This document shows, in pieces, positions 1-9,150 of a stretch of 39,799 nucleotides of DNA; the first letter of the stretch is position 1, and each line of letters starts with the position of its first letter. Location: assembly GCA_903899375.1 (NCBI GenBank), contig CAIUIT010000090.1, forward strand, positions 1-39,799. Reading direction: 5' to 3'. The notes under the pieces are model-generated. The model worked only from the letters and a program-made list of their open reading frames with translations. It was not told the origin of the DNA and made no database searches. Both the position numbers and the translations under genes were made by a program. This stretch comes from an uncultured Actinomycetes bacterium (lineage in GTDB: Bacteria > Actinomycetota > Actinomycetes > Nanopelagicales > Nanopelagicaceae).

Positions 1-1
1 C

Positions 2-100
2 CTGTCCCCATGGGGGATGCAATTCGAATTAGTTACTTATCCAAACGGGAAAGCCTTTGATCACAATCCAGAGAAATTTGTTAAGAAGGTAAAGGAATAA
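2..100 (+). CDS. C-terminal fragment of a VOC-family (glyoxalase/dioxygenase fold) protein
   Basis: The first bases read as an open frame from base 2 to the TAA at 98-100, giving about 32 residues of a C-terminus. The piece contains SPWGMQFELVTYPNGKA, which matches the last strand of vicinal-oxygen-chelate proteins, where PWG.QFEL is common. The rest of the gene lies outside the window, so metal ligands and substrate cannot be judged. The stop codon directly abuts the ATG of the next gene at 101, and the AAAGGA just before the stop serves as that gene's ribosome binding site. The two genes are therefore probably co-transcribed. The family call rests on a short stretch. Confidence 0.55.
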   Translation: MSPWGMQFELVTYPNGKAFDHNPEKFVKKVKE

Positions 101-2299
101 ATGCCACTTCATCATAAGCACAAATCGACCGCTCCTTGGCTAGAAGTTGTTGTCATGCCGTCGGATTGGGATAACGCTGAGCCCGCTCTCTTAAAGAATA
201 TGCTCGTTGAGATGGTGCTTATCCGCACATTCGAAGAGTATTTACTGGAATTAGCGGCAGCATCTCTCATTCACGGACCGGTCCATTCGAGCATTGGTCA
301 AGAAGGTGGAGCTGTTGCATCAGCTCTTCCACTGCGCAGCGAGGATAGCGTTAACGGCTCGCATCGTGGGCACCATCAATTCTTAGCGAAGGTTTTGACG
401 CATCTTCAGCCCCAAGGCTTTGATCCACGTGCAGAATTCTCTCCAGCGGTGCGTGATCTGGTTTTACGTACCCTCGCCGAAATCGCCGGTCTAGATCGCG
501 GTTTTAGCCATGGTCGCGGTGGTTCCATGCACCTTCAGATGAAGGAAGCTGGCGCGATGGGCACAAATGCAATCGTCGGCGGAGGCGTTCCACTCGCAGC
601 TGGATTTGCTTGGTCGCATAAGTTCGCAGGCACTGATGCGGTTTCGGTGACTTACTTCGGAGATGGCGCGATAAACATCGGTTCAACGCTGGAAAGTTTT
701 AACTTAGCTTCAGCATGGAAGTTGCCCATCTGCTTCTTTATCGAAAACAATATGTATGCAGTGTCAACACATGTTATGGAATCAACGGGCGAGCCCCGTC
801 TTTCGGCTCGTGGCCAGGGATTTAATATCCCAAGCTGGAAAGTTGATGGTATGAACCCACTTGCCGTTCATATCGCGATGACAGAAGCGGTCGCCCACAT
901 GCGTGCTGGCAATGGGCCAACCATGATTGAAGCGGATGTCTATCGCTATTTCCACCAGAGTGGAACCTTCCCGGGCAGCGCCTTTGGATATCGCACTAAA
1001 GAGGAAGAGGCAAGTTACAAGGCGCGCGATCCCATTTTGCAGGTGTCATCTCATCTCATTCGCCGTGGCCTGATTACCCAAGCCGAAATTGATGCACTGA
1101 TTGCGCGTGGCAAAATGTTGATGGAAGAGACCGGAAATATCTTGCTCGAGCCAATTCCTGATTCCAATCCTCCTAAGCGCAAAATAAAAGATAGTGAATG
1201 GCCAGATCCAGCATTTGTTAATACAGGGGTACGTGGAGATCTGAGTGAATTTAACGGGGCTCGGTATTCAGAGTTATCAATATATCAAGGTGAAATTGTG
1301 GAAGCGAAGTTCATTGATTCCGTCGCTAAAGTCTTAGGTCGCCAGATGGAGAAAGATAGTTCTGTTGTTGTTATGGGTGAAGATGTCCATCGCCTAGCAG
1401 GTGGCACAAATGGAGCAACCAAAGGGCTGAAAGATCGTTTCCCTGATCGAATTCTTGGCACACCGATTAGCGAGAATGCATTTACTGGTCTTGGTGGCGG
1501 GATAGCTATCGATGGCCGTTTTAAACCGATCGTCGAATTTATGTACGCGGACTTCATGTGGGTTGCGGCTGACCAACTCTTTAATCAGATTGGCAAGATG
1601 CGCCACATGTTCGGCGGCTCGGGCGCTGTTCCTTTCGTATTGCGCAGCAAAGTTGCTATGGGAACTGGTTATGGTTCGCAACATTCTATGGACCCCGCCG
1701 GCGTCATGGCTACAAATCCCGGCTGGAGAATCGTTGCCCCAACTACTCCTTTTGATTATGTCGGACTAATGAATAGCGCATTGCTCTGCAAAGACCCAGT
1801 GATCGTGCTCGAACATGTTGATCTTTACAATTCAATGGGTCCCTCACCAGTGACCGATCTGGATTACTGCATTGAAGTGGGCAAGGCAGCGATTCGTCGG
1901 AGCGGTTCCGAGTTAACAATTCTGACTTATTTGGCGATGACCAACTATGTTTTGGAAGCGGTCGCGCAATACCCTGATGTTGATTGCGAAGTTATCGACC
2001 TGCGTTGGCTAGATCGCGCCAGCATCGACTGGGAGACGATTGGAGCTTCTATTAAGAAGACCGGCAATGTCTTGATCGCCGAACAAGGTGCGATCGGAAC
2101 TTCCTACGGGGGTTGGTTGGCCGATGAGATTCAAAGGAGATACTTCAAAGATCTCAAGGGTCCAATTGAGCGTGTTACAGGCGGGGAGGCCTCTCCGTCG
2201 ATCAGCAAGGTGCTGGAGCGGGCTGCAATTGCGAAGAAAGAAGAAGTAGTCAGTAAATTACAGGTATTGAAGGCATCCGGACGATTTAACGTTAACTAA
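101..2299 (+). CDS. Fused alpha/beta E1 component of a thiamine-diphosphate 2-oxoacid dehydrogenase
   Basis: This 732-residue cytoplasmic protein joins E1-alpha (about residues 30-370) and E1-beta (about 395-730), which are separate genes in most branched-chain or acetoin dehydrogenase complexes. The alpha half shows the ThDP motif beginning GDG at 187-189 and ending NN at 216-217, plus the HGRGGSMH segment at 137-144. The beta half starts with a typical AKFIDSVAKVL segment and has MGEDV, FMYADFMWVAADQ and a transketolase C-terminal domain. Such enzymes decarboxylate a 2-oxoacid (or cleave acetoin) and pass the acyl group to lipoyl-E2. No E2 or E3 gene is adjacent. The next gene encodes an aldehyde dehydrogenase, so an aldehyde-yielding reaction is conceivable. 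ATG at 101 follows AAAGGA. The substrate is not determined. Confidence 0.85.
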   Translation: MPLHHKHKSTAPWLEVVVMPSDWDNAEPALLKNMLVEMVLIRTFEEYLLELAAASLIHGPVHSSIGQEGGAVASALPLRSEDSVNGSHRGHHQFLAKVLTHLQPQGFDPRAEFSPAVRDLVLRTLAEIAGLDRGFSHGRGGSMHLQMKEAGAMGTNAIVGGGVPLAAGFAWSHKFAGTDAVSVTYFGDGAINIGSTLESFNLASAWKLPICFFIENNMYAVSTHVMESTGEPRLSARGQGFNIPSWKVDGMNPLAVHIAMTEAVAHMRAGNGPTMIEADVYRYFHQSGTFPGSAFGYRTKEEEASYKARDPILQVSSHLIRRGLITQAEIDALIARGKMLMEETGNILLEPIPDSNPPKRKIKDSEWPDPAFVNTGVRGDLSEFNGARYSELSIYQGEIVEAKFIDSVAKVLGRQMEKDSSVVVMGEDVHRLAGGTNGATKGLKDRFPDRILGTPISENAFTGLGGGIAIDGRFKPIVEFMYADFMWVAADQLFNQIGKMRHMFGGSGAVPFVLRSKVAMGTGYGSQHSMDPAGVMATNPGWRIVAPTTPFDYVGLMNSALLCKDPVIVLEHVDLYNSMGPSPVTDLDYCIEVGKAAIRRSGSELTILTYLAMTNYVLEAVAQYPDVDCEVIDLRWLDRASIDWETIGASIKKTGNVLIAEQGAIGTSYGGWLADEIQRRYFKDLKGPIERVTGGEASPSISKVLERAAIAKKEEVVSKLQVLKASGRFNVN

Positions 2300-2323
2300 G
2301 AAGTTCCAAGACAGGGGAAGCTC

Positions 2324-3754
2324 GTGGATATGCAATTGAAGACCGATCTATTCATCAACGGCCAATGGGTAAAGGGCGCGAGTTCTTTGCCAGTTATGAA
2401 TCCCAGCACTGGCGAGATCATCGCCGAAATTTCTATTGCGGATCAAGCACAGTGTGATGCTGCTATAACTGCCGCACACGATGCATTCCCGGCCTGGGCA
2501 AAGACGCCATCTCGCGTCCGCTCTGAAATTCTTCGCAAGGCATTTGAAATCATGACCGCAGAGTCTGATCAGATCGCGCAACTGATCTCAATGGAAAATG
2601 GCAAGACCTTCACAGACGCTAAAGGTGAAGTGAGTTACGCGGCAGAATTTTTCCGCTGGTTCGCTGAAGAAGCTGTTCGTACCCCTGGAGATTTCCGTCA
2701 TTCACCAAGTGGAGATAAGCGAATTTTGGTCACACACCAACCCATCGGAGTCTCTCTCTTGATTACTCCTTGGAACTTCCCTGCCGCGATGGCAACACGG
2801 AAGATTGGACCAGCGTTAGCAGCTGGTTGCACCGTGATCTTGAAGGCTGCAACGGAAACCCCACTTACAGCAATTTGGATCGTCGATATTATGCATCGCG
2901 CAGGAGTTCCAGCGGGTGTCGTCAACTTCATAATGCCCGAGAAGACCGGTGCGATGATCTCTCGCATGATGCACGATCCACGCCTGCGCAATGTCTCTTT
3001 CACCGGTTCAACTGAAGTTGGTCGGATTTTGATCAAGGAATCAGCTGACTTGGTTCTGCGTACATCCCTTGAGCTCGGTGGCAATGCTCCCTTTGTTGTC
3101 TTGGATGATGCAGATATTGATGAAGCGGTAAAAGGGGCCATGGTTGCCAAGATGCGCAACGGCGGAGCAGCATGTACTGCGGCCAATCGATTCTATGTAG
3201 CAAAATCTGTAGCAGAGGAGTTCACGCAAAAGTTCACCAAAGCCATGGATGACCTCAAGATGGCAGATGGCCTAGAAGCCGGTGCCCAACTCGGCGCTAG
3301 CGTCTCTCGTAAAGAGCGCGACAAGATCGCGCAATTGGTTGATTCCTCGGTTGCTGCTGGCGCCCAACTTCGTTTGGGTGGCGTAACGCCATCTGGCGAT
3401 GGTGCTTTTTATCCTGCCACCGTATTAACGGTGCAGAAAGATAATCCAATTTTGAACCATGAAGTCTTTGGTCCAGTCGCTCCAATCGTCACCTTTGATA
3501 CTGATGCCGAAGCGATTGCGCTCGCAAATTCCACAGAATATGGGTTAATTGCCTACGTTTATTCATCTGATCTAAAGCGCGCTATTAAGACTGCTGAAGC
3601 TTTAGAGGCGGGGATGATTGCCATTAATCGTGGCGTCGTTTCTGATCCTGCCGCTCCCTTCGGCGGGGTTAAGCAATCTGGATTGGGCCGTGAAGGCGGT
3701 TTCGCTGGTATCCATGAATTCCTTGAGACCAAATACATAGGCGTTGAGATTTAA
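2324..3754 (+). CDS. NAD(P)-dependent aldehyde dehydrogenase, succinate-semialdehyde dehydrogenase type
   Basis: This 476-residue ALDH-superfamily enzyme oxidises an aldehyde to the acid. Visible family features are TPWNFP (149-154), the cofactor motif FTGSTEVG (226-233), the general base Glu250 in LELGGN, and the nucleophile Cys284 in AACTAANRF. The C-terminal APFGGVKQSGLGREGG is typical of the GabD/SSADH subgroup. The segment before the catalytic Cys reads NGGAAC rather than the usual NAGQ.C, a small departure from the consensus. The chosen GTG at 2324 lies 4 nt after AGGGGAAG. The in-frame ATG at 2330 is an equally possible start and would remove only two residues. It follows the E1 gene by 24 nt and is likely in one operon with it. 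GabD is the best guess, not proven. Confidence 0.85.
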   Translation: MDMQLKTDLFINGQWVKGASSLPVMNPSTGEIIAEISIADQAQCDAAITAAHDAFPAWAKTPSRVRSEILRKAFEIMTAESDQIAQLISMENGKTFTDAKGEVSYAAEFFRWFAEEAVRTPGDFRHSPSGDKRILVTHQPIGVSLLITPWNFPAAMATRKIGPALAAGCTVILKAATETPLTAIWIVDIMHRAGVPAGVVNFIMPEKTGAMISRMMHDPRLRNVSFTGSTEVGRILIKESADLVLRTSLELGGNAPFVVLDDADIDEAVKGAMVAKMRNGGAACTAANRFYVAKSVAEEFTQKFTKAMDDLKMADGLEAGAQLGASVSRKERDKIAQLVDSSVAAGAQLRLGGVTPSGDGAFYPATVLTVQKDNPILNHEVFGPVAPIVTFDTDAEAIALANSTEYGLIAYVYSSDLKRAIKTAEALEAGMIAINRGVVSDPAAPFGGVKQSGLGREGGFAGIHEFLETKYIGVEI

Positions 3755-3816
3755 CCCCTCAAGAAACCTCCATGATCAGGAGTAGGCTTCATAAATCTAA
3801 ATAATAGGAGCCCCGC

Positions 3817-5553
3817 TTGCTCACTGCGATTCTGAAGAAATACCTGCGCCCTTATCGGGCGCAGGTATACCTCATTCTCTTGATGCTCCTTGTTCAAGCG
3901 ATTGCGAGCTTGTACCTACCTAATCTCAATGCTGATCTCATTAATAACGGGATTGCCAAAGGAAATGTTGGATACATCTGGCATATTGGAGAAATCATGC
4001 TGGCTTCTAGCGCTCTAGTTCTGGGAGCCTCTATTTGGCTGGCTTACCTGGCGGCTCGAGTGGCTATGGCCTTTGGCAGAGATCTACGCAGTGCGGTTTT
4101 TACCGCAGTGGAAGGATTCTCCGCTCGCGAACTCAATAAATTTGGTGCTCCTTCACTTATAACGAGAAATACCAACGACGTACAGCAAGTTCAACTCGTC
4201 CTCTTTATGGGCTTCACGATGATGATCGGTGCTCCAATCACTGGCATCGGTGCCATCATCATGGCCCTACGTTCAAATCTAAAACTTTCTTCCTTATTAT
4301 TAGTTGTCCTTCCAATAATGTCACTCTTAATTATTCTCCTTTTGCGCCGTATCGTTCCTGCCTTTCGCATGATGCAGGTAAAGATAGACAGAATTAATTT
4401 GGTGCTGCGGGAACAGATCGCTGGCGTCCGCGTTATTAGAGCTTTCGTGAAGACCAAGCAAGAGGAAGAGCGATTTGCCGAGGCTTCTCTAGATTTGATG
4501 CAGACGCAACTTCGGGTAACCCGCACCTTTGCAGTGATGTTTCCTTCACTTTCAATGATTCTCAACCTCTCTTCAGTAGCGGTGATCTGGTTTGGTGGAA
4601 AATTAATTGACTCCGGTAATCTACAAATCGGAAACATGACAGCATTTTTGACATACATCATGATGATTCTTAGCAGCGTCATGATGGCAATCTTTATGTC
4701 ACTTCAAATTCCGCGCGCTGCTGCTTGCGCTGAACGTATCCAGGAAGTTCTCGACACTCAATCCTCGGTGGTCGAGACGCTGACCCCCCAAAACCCCCAG
4801 AAGCGTTTAGGTGTGGTCGAGTTCGTGGATGTTGAATTTCGCTATCCAGGCGCAGAACACCCGATTCTTGCTGAGATTTCATTTGTCGCTCATCCGGGAG
4901 AATTCACCGCCATTATCGGTTCCACCGGCTCTGGAAAATCAACTTTGTTAAATCTAATTCCTCGTTTTATTGATGTTACTGGCGGATCGGTGAAACTAGA
5001 TGGAATAGATGTTCGCGATCAAGGGCTGGAAGCGCTCTGGTCTGAGATAGGTCTAGTGCCCCAGCGATCATTCCTCTTTGGTGGGACCGTGGCGCAGAAC
5101 TTGCGGTATGGCAAAGCAGATGCGAGCGATGAAGAGTTGTGGAGCGCCCTTGAAGTTGCACAGGCTCGTGATTTCGTTGATGAACTTCCTGAGAAGCTCG
5201 AATCGCGTGTTGCACAAGGCGGTACAAATTTCTCTGGCGGACAACGTCAAAGACTTTCGATTGCCAGAGCTCTAGTCAAAAAGCCGCAACTCCTGATATT
5301 TGATGACTCATTTAGCGCCTTGGATTACACCACCGATTCCAAATTGCGCAATGCCTTGCGCGAAGTAATGGGTCACACGACGATGATCGTTGTTGCACAA
5401 CGCGTTTCAACTATTTTGCAGGCGGATCAGATTGTGGTTCTCGATGAAGGAAGAGTTGTCGGTATTGGCACCCACGCAGATCTTATGAAAAACAGTGAGA
5501 CCTATCGAGAAATTGTTCTCTCGCAATTGAGCCCGCAAGAGGCGGCCTCATGA
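3817..5553 (+). CDS. ABC exporter half-transporter with degenerate ATP site (first subunit of a heterodimer)
   Basis: This 578-residue type IV ABC exporter subunit has an N-terminal six-helix membrane domain (about 15-300) and a nucleotide-binding domain (about 333-575). Walker A is GSTGSGKST (368-376) and the signature FSGGQ (472-476) is canonical. Walker B ends IFDD, so Asp497 replaces the catalytic Glu, and the switch His is Gln528 in VVAQRVSTI. These substitutions are typical of the catalytically weak subunit in heterodimeric exporters such as TM287/288, LmrCD or BmrCD. The partner is the next gene, which overlaps by 4 nt (ATGA). The start is TTG at 3817, preceded by ATAGGAG at good spacing. 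The likely role is export of lipids, peptides or drugs. The substrate cannot be told. Confidence 0.9.
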   Translation: MLTAILKKYLRPYRAQVYLILLMLLVQAIASLYLPNLNADLINNGIAKGNVGYIWHIGEIMLASSALVLGASIWLAYLAARVAMAFGRDLRSAVFTAVEGFSARELNKFGAPSLITRNTNDVQQVQLVLFMGFTMMIGAPITGIGAIIMALRSNLKLSSLLLVVLPIMSLLIILLLRRIVPAFRMMQVKIDRINLVLREQIAGVRVIRAFVKTKQEEERFAEASLDLMQTQLRVTRTFAVMFPSLSMILNLSSVAVIWFGGKLIDSGNLQIGNMTAFLTYIMMILSSVMMAIFMSLQIPRAAACAERIQEVLDTQSSVVETLTPQNPQKRLGVVEFVDVEFRYPGAEHPILAEISFVAHPGEFTAIIGSTGSGKSTLLNLIPRFIDVTGGSVKLDGIDVRDQGLEALWSEIGLVPQRSFLFGGTVAQNLRYGKADASDEELWSALEVAQARDFVDELPEKLESRVAQGGTNFSGGQRQRLSIARALVKKPQLLIFDDSFSALDYTTDSKLRNALREVMGHTTMIVVAQRVSTILQADQIVVLDEGRVVGIGTHADLMKNSETYREIVLSQLSPQEAAS

Positions 5554-7517
5554 GCCAGCGTGCACCACAAGCCAGTCGTCCACCCATGGCAGGCGGCGTT
5601 GGTAGAGGTGGCCCTATGGCTGGAATGATGGGTGGACCACCGCAAAAATCTAAGGATTTCAAGGGCTCCTTGCGGCGCCTTCTCCGCGAAGTTGGCGAGG
5701 AGCGCAAAACTTTGTACGCGGTCTTTGCTCTAATTTCTACCGCAGTAACAATTGGTTCCCTTGGTCCCAAGATATTGGGCCATGCAACGAACGATATTTT
5801 TTATGGATTCTTAGGTCGCAAATTGCCTGCTGGCCTCTCCAAAGCTCAGGTCGTTGCTGGACTGCGCGCCAAGGGCCAAAACACTTTGGCGGATGTGGTG
5901 AATAAGAGCGGAGTGATTCCAGGCAAAGGAATAGATTTCACCGCGGTGGCCCACTGGATTTACCTCGCAATTGGACTCTACATAATCTCATCTCTGTTTT
6001 TATGGTTACAGCAATACCTTATGGCCGGCGTTACTCAGAAGACCGTCTTTAGATTGCGTCGGTTGGCAGAGGAGAAGATCGGGCGCCTGCCACTTAGTTA
6101 TTTCGATGGCACATCTCGTGGTGACTTACTCTCTCGCGTTACCAATGATGTGGACAATATTTCGACGTCGATGCAGCAGGGCTTATCGCAGATATTAAAC
6201 TCAGTTTTAACGGTCGTTTCAGTGTTGGCCATGATGGTGTGGATTAGCCCGCTTCTTGCGCTCATTTCACTGGTAGCGATACCCCTTTCGATGTTTGCAT
6301 CGATTCGCATCGCGAAAGCCTCTCAGAAGCAATTCATTGCGCAATGGGATTGGACCGGAAAACTCAACGGCCACGTTGAAGAGATGCACACTGGTGCCGC
6401 GCTGGTAAAAGTTTTCGGTCGCCGCAAGCAAGCGATTACAGATTTTGGTGAGCTCAACGAGAATCTAAATCAAAGTTCCTTTAATGCGCAGTTCATGTCC
6501 GGCATCATCATGCCCTCAACAACATTTATCTCTAATCTGATCTACGTGGGTATTTCGGTACTAGGTGGTTATCGGGTGGCAACTGGAACCATGTCACTCG
6601 GTGACGTGCAGGCCTTTATTCAATACTCTCGTCAATTTGGTATGCCGCTTGCGCAGATTGCTGGTTTGATTAATACCGTGCAATCGGGAGTTGCATCTGC
6701 AGAGCGCCTCTTTGAATTATTAGATGCGCCGGAGGAAGAACCAGATCGCGAACCCAGCGTGCCGGTTGTGCGGGCGACGGGCGCGATCTCTTTTAAAGAT
6801 GTCTCATTCCGATATAAAGAGGATCAACCCCTCATCGAACATTTCAATCTTGATGTGGCTCCTGGGCAGACCGTTGCCATCGTGGGCCCAACCGGAGCTG
6901 GAAAGACCACACTAGTTAATCTCATTATGCGCTTCTATGAAATAAACGGCGGTCAGATTACTTTGGATGGTGTCGATACTCGCGACATCACTCGCGATGA
7001 TCTGCGCCGGCAGTTTGGCATGGTGCTACAAGATACCTGGCTCTTCTCCGGCACTATTCAAGAGAATATTGCCTTTGGTTCGGCCAATCCTTCTCTTGAT
7101 GCAGTGGCGGGCGCAGCCAAGGCAGCCAATATTGACCACTTTATTCGCGGCTTACCAGGCGGTTACGACTCGCTCTTAACTGATGAGAATGCATCGGTTT
7201 CCAATGGAGAGCGCCAGCTACTCACCATCGCCCGAGCATTCATGGCCGACCCAGCGGTGCTCATTCTCGATGAAGCCACCTCTTCGGTAGATACTCGCAC
7301 CGAGGTATTGGTGCAGCGCGCGATGGCCAAACTTCGCTTGGGTAGAACCAGTTTTGTTATTGCGCACAGACTATCCACCATTCGAGATGCTGACACGATC
7401 TTGGTGATGGATAAGGGAAGCCTCATTGAGCAAGGCAACCACGAAGAACTCATGGCCGCTAAAGGATTCTATTTTGACCTTTATGCCAGTCAATTTGCCT
7501 CTGCCGCGACTGAGTAA
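5550..7517 (+). CDS. ABC exporter half-transporter with intact catalytic Glu (second subunit of a heterodimer)
   Basis: This 655-residue partner of the preceding half-transporter has a Gly/Met/Pro-rich N-terminal tail (1-35), which is common in actinobacterial members. An approximately 45-residue insert (about 88-132) lies between the first two transmembrane helices and is predicted to be external. The nucleotide-binding domain starts near 411. Walker A is GPTGAGKTT (446-454), Walker B LILDE has Glu575, and His606 sits in VIAHRLST. The signature is VSNGE (550-554) instead of LSGGQ. The intact catalytic site would therefore combine this Walker A/B with the canonical signature of the first subunit, while the other site is degenerate in both halves. 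This complementarity supports an obligate heterodimer. Start ATG at 5550 overlaps the previous stop, indicating translational coupling. Confidence 0.92.
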   Translation: MSQRAPQASRPPMAGGVGRGGPMAGMMGGPPQKSKDFKGSLRRLLREVGEERKTLYAVFALISTAVTIGSLGPKILGHATNDIFYGFLGRKLPAGLSKAQVVAGLRAKGQNTLADVVNKSGVIPGKGIDFTAVAHWIYLAIGLYIISSLFLWLQQYLMAGVTQKTVFRLRRLAEEKIGRLPLSYFDGTSRGDLLSRVTNDVDNISTSMQQGLSQILNSVLTVVSVLAMMVWISPLLALISLVAIPLSMFASIRIAKASQKQFIAQWDWTGKLNGHVEEMHTGAALVKVFGRRKQAITDFGELNENLNQSSFNAQFMSGIIMPSTTFISNLIYVGISVLGGYRVATGTMSLGDVQAFIQYSRQFGMPLAQIAGLINTVQSGVASAERLFELLDAPEEEPDREPSVPVVRATGAISFKDVSFRYKEDQPLIEHFNLDVAPGQTVAIVGPTGAGKTTLVNLIMRFYEINGGQITLDGVDTRDITRDDLRRQFGMVLQDTWLFSGTIQENIAFGSANPSLDAVAGAAKAANIDHFIRGLPGGYDSLLTDENASVSNGERQLLTIARAFMADPAVLILDEATSSVDTRTEVLVQRAMAKLRLGRTSFVIAHRLSTIRDADTILVMDKGSLIEQGNHEELMAAKGFYFDLYASQFASAATE

Positions 7518-7536
7518 TTTCAGCCGCAAATCCCTC

Positions 7537-7555
7537 TCAAAATTCGGAATTTTGA
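7537..7555. repeat. Perfect short palindrome in the exporter/permease gap
   Basis: The arms TCAAAATTC and GAATTTTGA flank a single central G, a perfect 9-1-9 inverted repeat 20 nt after the exporter stop and about 95 nt before the APC permease start. It is AT-rich, has almost no loop and no T-tract, so it resembles an operator more than an intrinsic terminator. No regulator gene is adjacent, so the binding protein is unknown. Confidence 0.45.
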
Positions 7556-7650
7556 CCAGATAACTCTCGCATTAGGCCTCTTTTAGCCTGTAGGGTCAGC
7601 CGATATCTCACCCGCGCATCGCTGGATGCTCTCTACTCGGAGGTCTTTAC

Positions 7651-9150
7651 GTGGCGAAACACAATCAAGAAGAGAATGAAGTCGGCGAAAATAAATTAGC
7701 CTCAAATGTTTTAGGTCTCTTTGAGTCCTCCATCATGGGTATTGCTGGCTCTGCCCCTGCATACTCGATCGCAGCAACGACGGTCACCCTTGCGGTCACT
7801 GTGGGTCTCTTCGGTCCTGGAGAACTTCTCTACTCTGGAATTGCGATGTTCGGCGTAGTGATTGCCTTCCATTACATGGGAAAAGTTCGACAAAATGCGG
7901 GCGCGACATATATCTGGGTACGTAACGCGCTTCACCCCATCCTTGGATATTTGGCTGGATGGTCCCTAGTCACCGCATCAATCATTTTTGGACTCGTATC
8001 TACAGTTCCTGCTTCTACGGGTTTACTTTCACTCTTCACGAACAATCAAAATACGATCAGCAATGTTCACTGGACTACCTTTGTTGGCGCGCTTATCTTC
8101 ATTTTTATGGTGGCAATTATCGCTTACGGAATAAAATTCACCGCGAAAGCGCAAGTGGTAATGACGGTCATAGAGCTAGGACTGCTCTGGATATTTGATG
8201 TAATTGCCCTACTCCACCACCCACATACCCATCACTTTGACTGGGGCTGGTTCTCCTTTAACCAGATTAAGGCTTACACGACTCCAGATGTCGCTGCCGC
8301 TGCATTGAACCCTTTTGATTCAAAATATGCTGTAGCACATGGAATAAGCGCAATTTTGATCGGCGCAGTTTCAGGCGCTTTCTTCTATTGGGGTTGGGAT
8401 GTCACAGCTAACCTGAATGAAGAGACCAAAGATGGAAAGGACAATGCCGGTAAGGGCGGAATCGTCGGAATCTTCTTCGTCTTCTTTACCTTCCTATTAA
8501 CTCTCATCGCTATCAATATGGTGCTTAGCGATGCAACTTTGCACAATAGCAGCAGCATATTGAGTGATTTTGCCGCGGTCTTGATACCAGGCTGGTTCGG
8601 TAAATTCATCATCGTCTCCGTACTTCTTTCAACGGTCGCGACGATTGAGACACAGATGATTCAAGTAACGAGAACCCTCTTTTCAATGGGCAGAGATTTC
8701 ACGATGCCAGGTGCTTTTGGCCATGTGCATAAGAAATTCCGCACTCCTTGGAATGCGACTCTCTTTACTACCGTATTTGTGCTGCTCTTCTTTGTCGGCT
8801 CACAATTCATTACAAAGGTAAATGACATCGCACAAGCTGGGGTATCGGCAATTGGTATTCAAATTTGCTTCTACTACGCGCTTGCGGCAATTTCAGTGAT
8901 TGTCCTCTATCGCCATTATTTACTAAGAGACTTCAAGACCTTTGTGCTTGTCGGTCTCTGGCCCGCGCTCTCAGGGATATTCTTGATCGCAGTTCTCATT
9001 AAGGTCATTCCAACGCTTAGCCACCTCGCTCTCTGGGTTGGTGTGGGAACTGTTGCGATTGGCGTAGTACCAATGGCTATCTTCTGGAAGCAAGGTTCTA
9101 CATACTTTAATAAAGTAACAAAAGAGGAGCGCCGAGCGATTCTTGATTAA
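7651..9150 (+). CDS. APC-superfamily amino acid permease
   Basis: This 499-residue integral membrane protein has about 12 predicted helices. The N-terminal segment SSIMGIAGSAPAYS matches the first unwound helix of APC amino acid/polyamine transporters, and GATYIWVRNALHP (helix 3) and FYWGWDVTANLNEETKD (around helix 6-7) are typical of the family. It would import or exchange amino acids or amines across the cytoplasmic membrane. The start is GTG at 7651, 5 nt after CGGAGGTC, a clear Shine-Dalgarno. The 133-nt upstream gap contains the palindrome at 7537-7555 and presumably the promoter. Its 3' end overlaps the next transporter gene by 8 nt, so the two are translationally coupled. The substrate is not evident from sequence. 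Confidence 0.85.
   Translation: MAKHNQEENEVGENKLASNVLGLFESSIMGIAGSAPAYSIAATTVTLAVTVGLFGPGELLYSGIAMFGVVIAFHYMGKVRQNAGATYIWVRNALHPILGYLAGWSLVTASIIFGLVSTVPASTGLLSLFTNNQNTISNVHWTTFVGALIFIFMVAIIAYGIKFTAKAQVVMTVIELGLLWIFDVIALLHHPHTHHFDWGWFSFNQIKAYTTPDVAAAALNPFDSKYAVAHGISAILIGAVSGAFFYWGWDVTANLNEETKDGKDNAGKGGIVGIFFVFFTFLLTLIAINMVLSDATLHNSSSILSDFAAVLIPGWFGKFIIVSVLLSTVATIETQMIQVTRTLFSMGRDFTMPGAFGHVHKKFRTPWNATLFTTVFVLLFFVGSQFITKVNDIAQAGVSAIGIQICFYYALAAISVIVLYRHYLLRDFKTFVLVGLWPALSGIFLIAVLIKVIPTLSHLALWVGVGTVAIGVVPMAIFWKQGSTYFNKVTKEERRAILD

Noticed and set aside
2698-3186. 162-codon open frame opposite the aldehyde dehydrogenase
   Set aside because: Antisense shadow of conserved ALDH motifs with no supporting signals.
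4191-4682. 163-codon open frame opposite the first ABC exporter subunit
   Set aside because: It mirrors the transmembrane-domain codons and shows no independent start signal or family motif.
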